Shown in pieces: positions 1-10,355 of a stretch of DNA of 64,000 bases. How positions within the stretch are numbered: position 1 is the first letter of the stretch; every line of letters begins with the position of its first letter. The DNA lies in contig CP132909.1 of the NCBI GenBank assembly GCA_031446125.1, positions 620,001 through 684,000 of the forward strand, in the 5' to 3' direction. The notes beneath the pieces were generated by a model. It did no database searches and was not told the origin of the DNA. It saw only the letters and a list, made by a program, of their open reading frames with translations. The DNA comes from Arsenophonus sp031446125. Lineage in GTDB: Bacteria; Pseudomonadota; Gammaproteobacteria; Enterobacterales; Enterobacteriaceae. Both the position numbers and the translations under genes were made by a program.

Positions 1-645
1 TATAAATATGTATCTTTTATAAGACAGATGTATATAATAATTGAAAAATAGATACAATAAATAATTATTTTTAATTATAATTATAAATCTTAAATTTATT
101 AAAATTAATACTTTTAAAAAATTAAACTGTAACTCTTGCATTTGAATAGCAAAAAAAATTTTTATATAGTAAGAATTTAAATTCATATTTAAAATAGTAA
201 ATTACATGCAATTCATATAAAAAAAAATACTATAAAAAAGTCATTTATACTTTTATAAAAAAATAATATCAAAAGCAATTTATAATTCTGATAAATTTTA
301 TTAAATGATGAATATAAAACAACAAAAAATGATTATTTTAAAATATATAAATTAAAATATTCAATAAATTTAACTAATAAATTATCAAGCATTATTTTTA
401 ATGTAATAATTAATAAAAAATATTTTTTATATAATCTCTATTTAAGATACCATCTATTTTTCCATGCAAAAATATAAGAAAAATATTTTATATTTTCATG
501 CTCTAAAAAATATAAAAACCCATATTAAACATATTTTTATAATTGTATCTTTAATTTTACATATAAAATGTTTATTCTATTAATAATTATTAAATATAAC
601 CTTAATCTCCTATAATCTTTTATTATTTAATAACCTGCAATAAAT
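1..645. other. AT-rich gap upstream of avtA
   Basis: No open frame with family resemblance, no tRNA-like or GC-rich structured element was seen. The stretch is almost entirely A and T with homopolymer runs. It probably holds a decayed gene or the promoter of avtA, but I could not read either. No clear Shine-Dalgarno sequence precedes the avtA start at 646. Confidence 0.5.
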
Positions 646-1902
646 ATGAAAAAAAATATTATACATTCTAAATTTGGTGAAAAATTCGCTAATCCTTCTA
701 GTATTTATAATATTATGAAAGATCTGCATGATGGTTTACATAAACCTAATATTATGATGCTGGGTGGAGGCAATCCGGCATATATTCCTCAAATTGATCA
801 ATATTTTCAAAAAATATTGATAGAAATGGCTATAAATGGGCAACTCAACAAAGCATTATGTAACTATGACGAGCCACAAGGAAAAAATATTATACGAGAA
901 AAATTAGCAGATAGCTTAAACGAACACTTAAATTGGAATATTAATGCTAATAATATTGCATTAACTAATGGCAGTCAAAATACCTTTTTCTATTTGTTTA
1001 ATATTATTGCAGGTTTTTGTAAAAATGGTATCAAACGAAAAATACTTTTTCCTTTAATACCAGAATATGTTGGTTATTCCGATACTGGATTAGAAAATGA
1101 TATATTCATTAGCAAAAAACCAAAAATAAAAATTTTACCTAATGGATACTTTAAATATAATATTAATTTTAAATCTTTAACAATTACTGATGATATTGGT
1201 GCAATCTGTATTTCAAGACCAACTAATCCCACTGGAAATATGATTACCGATCAAGAAATGATCAAATTAGATTTTTTATCTAAAAAAAAATCAATTCCTC
1301 TTTTAATTGATAGCGCTTATGGCATCCCATTTCCTGGTATTGTTTTTAACAAAGGAACATCTATATGGAATGAGAACATTATTCTCTCTATGAGTCTATC
1401 AAAATTGGGACTGCCAGGTTGTCGTTGTGGTATTGTTATTGCAAATAAGTACATCATAAATATAATTAGTAATATTAACAGCATAATAAATTTATCTCCC
1501 GGTAGTATAGGACCTGCATTAATACTAGAAATACTTAAACGAAAAGATTTATTTATATTATCTAAAGAAATAATCAAACCATTTTATGAAAAAAAAGTGC
1601 ACCAAACCATAAAAATTATTCGTCGTTATATATTAAAAAATCACTGTCTAATTCATAAACCAGAAGGGGGTATGTTTTTGTGGTTATGGTTTAAAAATCT
1701 ACCAATTAATAGCCAGACACTTTATACACGTCTAAAAAAACGTAATGTATTTATGGTACCTGGAAATTATTTTTTTCCAGGACTAAGTGAAAATTGGAAT
1801 CATAAAAATCAATGTATGCGTATGAATTATATTTTACCATTGGAAAAAATTGAGAAAGCGATTTCTATTCTAGCAGATGAAATTGCCATTGCTTATAAAT
1901 AG
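646..1902 (+). CDS. avtA: valine-pyruvate aminotransferase
   Basis: This is a PLP-dependent class I/II aminotransferase that interconverts valine plus pyruvate with 2-oxoisovalerate plus alanine in the cytosol. At 418 residues it matches the E. coli AvtA length (417) and aligns throughout. It opens with MLGGGNPAYIPQ, carries ALTNGSQN and SRPTNPTGN, and has the PLP lysine in SLSKLGLPG (K253). The C-terminal KPEGGMFLWLWF and MVPGNYFFPG blocks are intact. In E. coli it lies about 1.5 min from gmk, so the junction with gmk is a rearrangement or large deletion. In a reduced genome it may serve mainly as an alanine source for the cell wall (inference). The open frame looks functional. Confidence 0.93.
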   Translation: MKKNIIHSKFGEKFANPSSIYNIMKDLHDGLHKPNIMMLGGGNPAYIPQIDQYFQKILIEMAINGQLNKALCNYDEPQGKNIIREKLADSLNEHLNWNINANNIALTNGSQNTFFYLFNIIAGFCKNGIKRKILFPLIPEYVGYSDTGLENDIFISKKPKIKILPNGYFKYNINFKSLTITDDIGAICISRPTNPTGNMITDQEMIKLDFLSKKKSIPLLIDSAYGIPFPGIVFNKGTSIWNENIILSMSLSKLGLPGCRCGIVIANKYIINIISNINSIINLSPGSIGPALILEILKRKDLFILSKEIIKPFYEKKVHQTIKIIRRYILKNHCLIHKPEGGMFLWLWFKNLPINSQTLYTRLKKRNVFMVPGNYFFPGLSENWNHKNQCMRMNYILPLEKIEKAISILADEIAIAYK

Positions 1903-2410
1903 ATAAATTTTCAAAATCTAATTTGATATTTTAAAAAATAATAAAATAAAAAATACAATTATTTAATTTAACAATGTATAAAAATATAAGAAAAAATATC
2001 AAAATTTATAAATTATTATCAGATTAAAAATAAAAATATTTTATATTTACTCATCCATTAAATAAGAATAAAAAAATAAAAATAACATAGATTTTTGTAA
2101 AATTAATACAAATATATAAATTATTTAATTTATAAAAAATACAATATTAAAAAACAACAAAATAACTATTTTACTATTAGATAGTAATATTAAATATATA
2201 ATAAATAATATTTTTTATTAAATGCTAACATAAAATTCATAAAAAATTTCTTTATTACTTATTAAAATATATAATGTATTTTTAAAAACAAAATTAGTTG
2301 TATGATTTCAATAAAAATAATTAATTTTATATAAAATATTTATTAAAACATTATAAAGAAGTATACAAAAAAATGTATTTATAAACTATTTAAAAAAATA
2401 ATAAAAAATT
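1903..2410. other. AT-rich gap between avtA and gmk
   Basis: No readable gene, RNA or strong hairpin was found in these 508 bases. In E. coli the genes next to gmk differ from those next to avtA, so this gap holds a synteny breakpoint. Confidence 0.5.
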
Positions 2411-3037
2411 ATGATTATTAAAGGAAATTTATATATTATATCTGCACCCAGTGGTGCAGGAAAATCAGCCCTCATTAAAGCTTTATTAAAATCTCATTTT
2501 TTTTGCGATATACAAGTATCTATTTCTTATACAACAAGAAAAATACGTCCTGGTGAAAAACATGGTCAACATTATTATTTCATTAACAAAAAAGAATTTT
2601 ACAAAATGATAAAAAATAATGATTTTCTTGAATATGCCTATGTTTTTGGTAATTATTATGGTACCTCACGCATCCTTGTTGAAAAAAAACTCAATAATGG
2701 CATCGATGTATTTTTAAATATTGATTGGCAAGGTTCACAACAAATTCATAAAAAAATAAGAAATGCTCCTAGTATTTTTATTTTTCCTCCTTCAAAACAT
2801 GAATTACTCCGTCGATTGTATTCTAGAGGACAAGATATTACAGCAACAATTCATAAACGTATGTCACAAGCAGTCGATGAAATCAAACATTATCAAGAAT
2901 ATGATTATGTAATCATTAATGATAATTTTAATACTGCATTAAAAGATTTACAATCTATCATTAGATCTGAACGACTGCGTTTAAAACGTCAAATTCTAAA
3001 ACATAATTCTTTAATTAACAAATTATTAGCAGGATAA
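2411..3037 (+). CDS. gmk: guanylate kinase
   Basis: It phosphorylates GMP to GDP with ATP, an essential cytosolic step of purine nucleotide supply. The P-loop SAPSGAGKS sits at residues 11-19 (lysine 18), followed by the GMP-binding region with SYTTRKIRPGE and the conserved DWQG. Its 208 residues match E. coli (207). It is followed 54 bases later by rpoZ on the same strand, as in the enterobacterial gmk-rpoZ-spoT-trmH-recG order, of which only the first two genes survive as open frames. Confidence 0.96.
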   Translation: MIIKGNLYIISAPSGAGKSALIKALLKSHFFCDIQVSISYTTRKIRPGEKHGQHYYFINKKEFYKMIKNNDFLEYAYVFGNYYGTSRILVEKKLNNGIDVFLNIDWQGSQQIHKKIRNAPSIFIFPPSKHELLRRLYSRGQDITATIHKRMSQAVDEIKHYQEYDYVIINDNFNTALKDLQSIIRSERLRLKRQILKHNSLINKLLAG

Positions 3038-3091
3038 ATAAAAATTTAGTATCATAATTCAGTTATTTCTTTATTTTTTTGGAGTAATATT

Positions 3092-3274
3092 ATGGCACGT
3101 GTAACAGTTCAAGATGCTGTAGAAAAAATTGGTAATCGTTTTGACTTGGTTTTGGTAGCAGCACGTCGCGCACGTCAATTACAAATACATAATCAAATAC
3201 CACTAGTAAAAGAACAAAATGATAAGGTAACCGTTATTTCTTTACGTGAAATAGAGTTAGGTTTAATAAATTGA
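3092..3274 (+). CDS. rpoZ: RNA polymerase omega subunit, C-terminally shortened
   Basis: Omega helps fold and hold beta-prime in RNA polymerase. The 60 residues match the first 60 of E. coli omega (91) very closely, including the N-terminal MARVTVQDAVEKIG and REIELGLIN. Two consecutive stop codons (TGA TAA) follow, so the acidic C-terminal tail is missing. The spacing of the following bases still fits the lost 31 codons before the spoT remnant. A good ribosome site (TTGGAG) precedes the ATG. The lost tail is the less conserved part and the core that contacts beta-prime is intact, so the protein is probably functional. The N-terminal residues that form part of ppGpp site 1 are kept although spoT is dead. 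Confidence 0.93.
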   Translation: MARVTVQDAVEKIGNRFDLVLVAARRARQLQIHNQIPLVKEQNDKVTVISLREIELGLIN

Positions 3275-3397
3275 TAATCTTTAATTTTTTAAAATATTAA
3301 AAACTAAAAAAAAGCAGAAAATAAAAAACAAATAAGATCACATTTTATCAAACCACTAAAAATTATATATTAAATGTAAAAATAAGGAAAGAGTTCT

Positions 3398-5310
3398 TAT
3401 ATTAATTTAAAAACCTCAATTAAATCATAAATAATTATTTTTTTTAGATAGAAAATAAGCATATATCTATTAATAGTAAAATTTATCTTTTTACAAAAGA
3501 TGCATAAAAATCAGATAAAAATGATAAATCTCATTTATTACTATAAAATATATTTTTATAAAAATAAATTTAGGTCATAAAAATTAACATCTACATTATT
3601 AGACAATGCTATTTCAGATACTTAAGATTTTTTTAAAATATCAAAATACTTTCAGGTGCAACACATTATTCATCTCTTTAGGAATCTATCCAAATTATTA
3701 AATAAAATTTATGCATTAAAAATGTAAGCTGAAAACCTATGAAAAAATATACACATAAAAAAAGATGTAGATGTTACTTACGTATTATTTTAATAAAATA
3801 AGAAGATCATATTTATGATATAAAAACTTGGTTAAATTTAGTTAAGAAAAAAAATACAAAAAATAGAAAGAAATAAGACTGTTATAATTTACTATTTTTT
3901 TATATTGATTATCTAAAAAGTTAGAAAAATTAATATTTAAAATACTTGATCCTAATAAATACAAAATAATTTAAAAATTGTTATTTTTTTAAAAGCAAAA
4001 AAAATGGCAAAATATTCATAAAAAATTTTAAAAATAGATTATCAACAAAAAAAACATATCTTACAAATTTAATAATTGCAAAAAATATATTTATGCAAAT
4101 TACTTTATAAAATATAAATTTTAAAAAATAAAGATTTGATGTTATTTATAAATATTTATAGATTTCAAATTATTATTTAAAATGATATTGATAAATGTTA
4201 TTAATTAATAAAATACATATTTTATATAAATTTATACTAAACAAATAAAAATGCTATTGTTATCCCATTTATAAATACATTAATAATTACTATAACCAGC
4301 ACCCTGTTTCTTTTTAAAAAAATTTAAACTGATGAAAATAATAAAACAAAATAAAAAAATAAGCGTTATTTTTTAAGTGGTTATAAAAAGTCAAACAAAT
4401 GTAGTAACAACCAAAATAAAAGAAAAAACTTAAATAAAAAGTTTATTAAAATTATCAAAAAAACAGATAACTCTTGTAAATTAATATGTAAACTAAGATT
4501 TTTTAAAAAAATCTATATTATTATCTAAAAAGAATAATAAAATTTCCTAATGCAGATATATATAGATTTTTCATGTTATTGAAATTAATACTATAATTTT
4601 GACCATTAATCTTATCTTTCTGCAAGAGTTGAATTTTAAATACTCAAAAAATAAAAGGAAATTATTATAAAATCAAAACATTATTTCATATACATAAAAT
4701 TTTAAGGTAAGCTCAAAAACTCAAAAAATAGATAAATGACTAAAAAAATAACAAAAATAAAAATATATTTAAAAATAATTTATTCAAAAAATTATCTAAT
4801 GTAACAAAGTAATTTATTATAACAAAAAAATTATAAAACAAACATCCTATTCAAAATATTATCAAATATCTTAAAAATAAATATCTATCTATTTTAAAAG
4901 ACAATTAAAAGTTCTCTCAATAAATATATGCTGATTTATTCTTATGATAAAAATTTTAGAAAATCATATTTTTTGCATATTATGTAATGCTTAATTATTA
5001 ATTAAAAATCTCGCTATTTAATTACACAATATCAGAACAAAAAAACACTAGATACCAAAAAAAAATAGAAAAAATATAAAAAATTTATTACTAAGTAAAA
5101 ACAGATGATCTGATATAACAAGAAAAATTTGCTAATTTAAGTACAGAAATTAATAATAGCTTAAATTTTAATATCTAAAATGTAAATACTAAAGACAAAA
5201 ATAAATACATGTATTCGTTATTAATTTTTAAAACAAAAATATAATTTATTTAACTCATATTTACAAAAAAAATAGTATTATTCTTATTTTTTAAAAAATT
5301 AGTTATAAAA
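3398..5310 (+). pseudogene. spoT: decayed full-length spoT (ppGpp synthetase/hydrolase)
   Basis: The 2.4 kb gap after rpoZ reads as SpoT across all frames, broken by stops and frameshifts. Near 3398 a ribosome site AAGGAAAGAG is followed by Y*FKNLN*IINNY against YLFESLNKLIQTY. At 3484 YLFTKDA*K matches YLVARDAHE. At 3596 LLDNAISDT matches the catalytic LLHDVIEDT. At 3728 AENL*K matches AENFRK, at 3796 K*EDHIYDIKT matches KLADRTHNMRT, and near 4120 KK*RFDVI matches KEQRFHSI. At 5131 ANLSTEIN and NVNTKDK match the C-terminal ACT domain (ANLTAAIN, SLNTEEK). Spacing is nearly colinear with a 2.1 kb gene. Most changes are G/C to A/T. Comparison is with E. coli SpoT from memory. Confidence 0.9.
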
Positions 5311-5680
5311 ATTATTAAAACAATATGTTTTCATTTTTTAAAAATTATACTAATATAAAACATTATACATTGATGTATCAATTAAAATCATACAATTTAA
5401 TTATTATTTGGCAATTTTATTAAATTTATAAAAATTATAAAAAATTAAGAAATCTGTTAAAATTATTTAAAAATAACAACTGTTACAATAATTAGAAAAT
5501 TTGATGAAAAATGATTATTTGTCTATATATATTAAAAATAAATAAAATTATAATAATTTTTACTTAAAAAGTATTATAGTTTATCTATCAAAAATAAATT
5601 TATTAAGATTAATAATATTTATCATAAATTTTATAATATTAAACTTTTTAACTTGCATCTATTTTAATGCAATAATAAAA
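5311..5680. other. AT-rich gap where trmH and recG are missing
   Basis: In E. coli trmH and recG lie between spoT and gltS. The 370 bases left here are too short to hold either (about 0.7 and 2.1 kb), so both were deleted or moved. I see no readable remnant, RNA or strong hairpin. Confidence 0.55.
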
Positions 5681-6898
5681 TTATAATACATGAAATATAG
5701 GCAACCATAAATAGACTTTAATAACTAATGCATTAATAATATCTATAAAAAAAGCACCAACCATAGGTACTACGAGAAATGCCAAATTAGAAGAACCAAA
5801 TTTCTTTGTAATTGCTTCCATATTAGCAATTGCTGTAGGAGTAGCACCTAAACCAAATCCACAATGACCTGCTGCAAGTACTGCAGCATCATAATTTTTT
5901 CCCATAATTGGAAAAGTCACAAAAATAGCATATAACCCCATTACGAGCCCTTGTATAATTAAAATAATTAATATAGGTATTGCTACAGAAGCTAATTCCC
6001 ATAACTTTAAGCTCATTAAAGCCATTCCTAAAAAAAGTGATAAACTAACATTACCTAAAAAAGACACTGCATACTTAAATTTTTTATGAAAACCTAAAAA
6101 TCGCAAAATATTACTTAAAATCACTCCAGTAAACAATACAGAAACAAAAGTAGGCAAAGTAAAATGATAGCTTAATTCTAACCAATGAGAAAAAAATTTA
6201 CCTATTACTATACAAATAGCAATCATAGCCAATGTTTCTATAAAAACTAAAGCACTAATTAATTGTTTTTTTTGCATTGTTTCAAATACCATAGTTGCTT
6301 CATTAATATTATTATTTTTTTTAATATTGTTTTTTTTCATATTAATAATTAAAAATCGTACTATCGGTCCAGCAATCAATCCACCAAAAACTAAACCAAA
6401 TGTTGCACAAGCCATGGCAACTTCAGTAGCATTCTGAAACCCATAATATTCAGAAAAAATTTTACTCCAAGCAGCACCTGTACCATGTCCACCAGATAAC
6501 GTAATAGAACCAGCTAATAATCCAATTAGTGGATTCAAACCTAATAAATTAGATAAAATAATACCTACTGTATTTTGAACAATCAATAAACCAAAAACAA
6601 CAAAAATAAAAGTTAATAATGTTTTACCTCCTATTTTAAAATTAATCAAATTGGCATTTAGACCAATTGTTGAAAAAAAAGCCAACATAATTGGTTCTTG
6701 TATAGATAATTCAAAAGTTATTCGCCAATCAAAAATTATTTGCAATAATAAACATATTAATGCAAAAAATGTTCCACCTGCAATAGATTCAGGTATAGTA
6801 TACTTTTTTAAAATAGCGATTGATTGAAGTAATTTACGGCCAAATAACACTACTAAAGTGGTGGACAAAAACGTGTCATAGATATCAAAATGATACAT
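5681..6898 (-). CDS. gltS: sodium/glutamate symporter
   Basis: An inner-membrane carrier that imports glutamate with Na+. It has 405 residues (E. coli 401), about ten hydrophobic segments and the family's two signature loops, GGHGTGAAW and GHCGFGLGATPTAIANM. The ribosome site TGAGG lies just upstream of the ATG. It keeps the E. coli orientation, convergent with the spoT side. With NhaA (27.8-29.0 kb) making a Na+ gradient it gives a plausible route for taking up host glutamate. No truncation or missing motif was seen. Confidence 0.93.
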   Translation of the reverse strand: MYHFDIYDTFLSTTLVVLFGRKLLQSIAILKKYTIPESIAGGTFFALICLLLQIIFDWRITFELSIQEPIMLAFFSTIGLNANLINFKIGGKTLLTFIFVVFGLLIVQNTVGIILSNLLGLNPLIGLLAGSITLSGGHGTGAAWSKIFSEYYGFQNATEVAMACATFGLVFGGLIAGPIVRFLIINMKKNNIKKNNNINEATMVFETMQKKQLISALVFIETLAMIAICIVIGKFFSHWLELSYHFTLPTFVSVLFTGVILSNILRFLGFHKKFKYAVSFLGNVSLSLFLGMALMSLKLWELASVAIPILIILIIQGLVMGLYAIFVTFPIMGKNYDAAVLAAGHCGFGLGATPTAIANMEAITKKFGSSNLAFLVVPMVGAFFIDIINALVIKVYLWLPIFHVL

Positions 6899-7629
6899 TT
6901 ACATACCTCATTTTATTGTTAAATTTTATTTAATAACAAAAAATGTGATAAATTTTATATAAAAATCACAAAATAAGATTATTTATTACAGTTAATATTC
7001 TATCTGAATATAAAAAAAATAAAAAATAAATTAAAATAATAATTTTGTGAACGAAAATTCAAAAATATATAAATTATGGAATTTTATTACCAATAATTTA
7101 CTATTTATATGAATCTTTTTAAAAAATATCTGGATAAGATATTATTTGTAACTTTTACAATTATACTTGAATTAATTTATAAAGAGGGAAATAAATATTT
7201 TTAATAAATTATTTAAACAATACTGAAAATAAAAATGATTTAAAATAAAAAATAATCAAACACACTTATGTGACTCAAAATCATTTAAAATTAATTAAAT
7301 ATGTTATAAATGGCATATCACAAAAAATCTTTATCTATAAATATCATTTTTTTTGAAAAATGATATTTATAAAAAAAATAATTTTTATTTCATGTATTAA
7401 TAATTGAATCGTATTTTTTATTAAATAAAAATATTTTTATATATGAATACATTTAAAAAATAAATTTATTTTTTTATTGAATATTTGTCAAATCAACTTT
7501 TCTTATAAAAAAATAAAAATTATTGAAATTTAATTTTTGGATTTTAAGATTTTTAATAATATAATTTAATTATATAATTAACTATATAATAATTTTTATA
7601 TACTAATATATCTTTTAAAAATACTATTT
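6899..7629. other. AT-rich gap upstream of gltS
   Basis: The lower part of the gltS-metL gap. It probably contains the more decayed end of the homoserine dehydrogenase half of metL, read from the minus strand, but I could not align it. It also contains the long hairpin listed at 7336-7371. Confidence 0.4.
7336..7371. repeat. perfect 16-bp inverted repeat with 4-base loop
   Basis: Arms at 7336-7351 and 7356-7371 (core ATAAATATCATTTTT and its complement) are perfectly complementary around a TTTG loop. It is AT-only apart from one C/G pair. It could be a terminator-like hairpin downstream of metL or upstream of gltS. A chance origin is possible in such AT-rich DNA, but sixteen paired bases with a four-base loop is long. 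Confidence 0.6.
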
Positions 7630-8030
7630 TTATTTTAAAAAACTAATATTATCATAAAATAATTTATTAATATTGATTTTTTATATAAAAAAAATTTTAT
7701 TCATAATTTAGATACATCTAAATTATAAATTTTTTATTTTTTTTATTAAACTAAAGCTCAAAAAACAGAATTTTTTTATCAAATAAAAAAAAATAATTTA
7801 AAAAAATAATTGTTATATTTTACTACATTTTACTGTAACAGATGAAATATATAAAGATTATTTTAAAATATTTAAAAAATTATTTAATCTTAAAAACTTA
7901 ATTTTGTTCTTCATTAAAAATATCTTCTTCTTTAATAATTTTATTTAATCATCTATAATATTATTAATATTAATACAGTTATACTATATTTAATAAATTT
8001 AAAAACTATAATATTTTTGCAAAAAATATT
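7630..8030 (-). pseudogene. metL: decayed homoserine dehydrogenase half of metL
   Basis: Directly beyond the stop of the aspartokinase frame, minus-strand reading gives fragments in the order expected of the dehydrogenase domain of E. coli MetL: DIFNEE near 7925 against AFFNDE, SLYISSVT near 7850 against DLVVLDVT, FCFLS near 7770 against FHVIS, and NINKLFYDNI near 7674 against PINHTVRDLI. Several frames and many stops are involved, and about 85 extra bases lie between the stop and the first fragment. Individually these are weak; order and approximate spacing support them. Confidence 0.5.
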
Positions 8031-9512
8031 TTAATGAATATAATAAGATAAAAATAGTTTTTTATAACTATTTAAGAAAATTATGAAGCAAAAAAAATTA
8101 ATCTTACTTTTATCAAATAAAATTAATTTAAAATGTTTTTTTAGCAAAAACAAACTTTGATGCAACTCTCGCACTAAATATAATGTTTTATTAGTACTTA
8201 ACACTGCAACTAAACTGATATTTTTTTTAGAGTGCCAAAAAAATTCGACAGGTTGGGCTTTTAAATTTTGATAAAAACAATCTTTATATAAAGGATTTTT
8301 ACAAATTCCAGAACCTACAATTGCCACTAAAGAAAAACGATCACGCAAAGATATCTTTTTAACTACACCAATCTTATTTAAGTTATACATAACATTGTAC
8401 GCTACTTCTTTAGTATAACATAACTGAATTAATTTATTTTCTAATTTTACCCTTTCTGCTAAAGGACATATTTGATTTTTTTTCAAAAATAAATTAATTT
8501 TTTTATATATTTGCAAAAAGTTTTGATGCTTAAATAAAATTACTTCTATTAAACAAATATTATCATGACTAGTAACAATTTTTACATCTGTCTCAGATTC
8601 TAATATACGCGCTATTTTTGTTGATCCTTTATCAGGATCATAACTGCATCTAAATTGCAAATCAATATTTGTAAAAGAAATAGGTTGTAAAGTGCGAGCA
8701 TGCAATATTGGTACTGCTAAACGAGCTAATTCGCTTGCTTCATCAAAACGCAACAATGGCAACAAATAAGCATCTTTTACTTTATGGGGATCAGCACTAT
8801 ATATGCCAGCAACATCACTCCAAATAGTGACTTTTTTAACTCCTGTTAATGCACCGACTTGTGTTGCCGAATAATCACTACCATTACGACCTAATAATAC
8901 TGTTTGACCTTTTTTACTTTTAGCAATAAAACCTGTTATAACCAAACGTTTATTATAATATTTTTGCAAATGTGTTTCTAATAATGGTCTCGAAGCAATC
9001 TCATCTATTTCTGGATGAGAAGAATGTTCTGCACGCAAAAAAAGTCTAGCATCTAACCACTGACTAGATATTCCAAATTCTTCCAATACAGCAGACATCA
9101 AACGTGCTGACCAAATTTCTCCATGACCCACAATTTCAGAATAAATATCATTATCAATTGGTTTATTTAATAAACTAATCAGATGGGTAAAATCGCTTAA
9201 AAAATTTAATTTTAATAAATTAGCTTTTTTTTTACTTAAAAGTCCAATGATAAGATTTTCTTGATAAGAACGTATTGATTCTTGCACTTTACTAGCTAAA
9301 CTATGGTTAATTTTACTAAATTTGAACCAATTAATTAATTGATTGGTAGTTTTTCCTGCCGCAGATACTACAATTAAATCACCTGGTTCGCTATATTTTT
9401 CTATAATACTAGCCACTCGTTTGTAACATTTTACATCAGATAAGCTACTGCCACCAAATTTATGTAATTGACGATTCTGATATCGTATAATTCTTCTTCT
9501 CATTATATTCAT
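8031..9512 (-). CDS. metL: aspartokinase II (MetL reduced to its kinase half)
   Basis: It phosphorylates aspartate, the first step towards diaminopimelate, lysine, threonine and methionine. The protein opens with RQLHKFGGSSLSDVKCY and runs along E. coli MetL, not LysC: VVSAAGKTTNQLINW, EIVGHGEIWSARLMSAVL and LLGRNGSDYSATQ are all MetL-like. E. coli MetL is a bifunctional enzyme of 810 residues. Here the frame stops at 493, just after LILFDKSKIN, where the NADP-binding start of the dehydrogenase (LVLFGKGNIG) should be. The last 20 residues look like read-through of decayed dehydrogenase sequence. The kinase and its ACT-like region appear whole. The start could also be the ATG at 9503. metB and metJ, its usual neighbours, are absent. 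Confidence 0.88.
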   Translation of the reverse strand: MNIMRRRIIRYQNRQLHKFGGSSLSDVKCYKRVASIIEKYSEPGDLIVVSAAGKTTNQLINWFKFSKINHSLASKVQESIRSYQENLIIGLLSKKKANLLKLNFLSDFTHLISLLNKPIDNDIYSEIVGHGEIWSARLMSAVLEEFGISSQWLDARLFLRAEHSSHPEIDEIASRPLLETHLQKYYNKRLVITGFIAKSKKGQTVLLGRNGSDYSATQVGALTGVKKVTIWSDVAGIYSADPHKVKDAYLLPLLRFDEASELARLAVPILHARTLQPISFTNIDLQFRCSYDPDKGSTKIARILESETDVKIVTSHDNICLIEVILFKHQNFLQIYKKINLFLKKNQICPLAERVKLENKLIQLCYTKEVAYNVMYNLNKIGVVKKISLRDRFSLVAIVGSGICKNPLYKDCFYQNLKAQPVEFFWHSKKNISLVAVLSTNKTLYLVRELHQSLFLLKKHFKLILFDKSKINFFCFIIFLNSYKKLFLSYYIH

Positions 9513-10085
9513 GATACAACATTGCCTCTTTATCTAGCACATGAAAAATGTTATCTAAATCTTTATGCGATTTTTTATTACCTAAATTTCCAATACGTTT
9601 CAAAATTTATAAATAAAAAATTATTAAAAATTAAAAAAATAACCAATATGAAGACATGGATATATAACAATACTTTAAATACACAAAGAAAAATTATATG
9701 ATATTTTTATTAAAAAAAATCTAAAAATGATAATTTTTATTAAATCATTATGTATAACTAAAAATTTTATTACTAAAGAGTAATTAAATGTGATTTATTA
9801 ATTTAGCATGGTAAAAAAAATATTGCTGCTCAATGTATTTATTATAAAATTTAATAAATATTTATTACTTATAGTTTAAAAATATTTATGTATGATATCA
9901 ATCATTCAAAAAATGATAATCGCAATTATCATGTTCAAAAATGAATATTAATTTTATTAATAAAAATTAAGTTTTTTTTATAATAATAACAATAGAAACG
10001 TTTCTAAAAAACATAACAAAAATATCTGCAACTAAAAACTTTTTTAATAAAAAATTTACTCAATCAATACAATATAATGAAGTAA
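9513..10085. other. AT-rich gap between metL and rpmE
   Basis: In E. coli metB and metJ lie between metL and rpmE. Nothing here is readable as either. The small open frame at 9468-9701 overlaps the metL start and has no recognisable content. The divergent promoters of metL and the downstream side of rpmE should lie here, but none is distinct. Confidence 0.45.
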
Positions 10086-10301
10086 TTACTTTTTAAGTAC
10101 TGACATATTAAATCTTTTCTTAAATCTATCAATACGACCTCCAGTAACCATATCACGCTGTTTACCTGTATAGAATGGATGACACTTACTACAAACATCT
10201 AAATTAATATTGTGATGTACAGTTGATTGAATTAACATTACGTTCCCACAAGAACAAGTTGCAGTTATTTTGTGATATTTAGGATGAATACCTTTTTTCA
10301 T
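10086..10301 (-). CDS. rpmE: 50S ribosomal protein L31
   Basis: A zinc-containing large-subunit ribosomal protein. The 71 residues carry the four cysteines of the zinc-binding type at positions 16, 18, 37 and 40 (CSCG and CSKC) and the HPFYTGKQ block. The ribosome site AAGGAT lies shortly before the ATG. It is divergent from priA, as in E. coli. Confidence 0.96.
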   Translation of the reverse strand: MKKGIHPKYHKITATCSCGNVMLIQSTVHHNINLDVCSKCHPFYTGKQRDMVTGGRIDRFKKRFNMSVLKK

Positions 10302-10355
10302 ACAAAAATCCTTTAAATTGCAATTTTAATAACATATCATAATCATTAAAATCTA

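Noticed and set aside
4566..4700. Possible recG motif V remnant (VIEINTII)
   Set aside because: The same interval lies within the near-colinear spoT remnant, which leaves no room for recG before the SpoT ACT domain.
8031..9512. Call of lysC for the aspartokinase
   Set aside because: Length and motifs follow the kinase half of MetL, the gene lies next to rpmE where metL belongs, and dehydrogenase fragments follow it.
9468..9701. 77-codon frame overlapping the metL start
   Set aside because: Overlaps a conserved gene in antisense, low complexity, no ribosome site.
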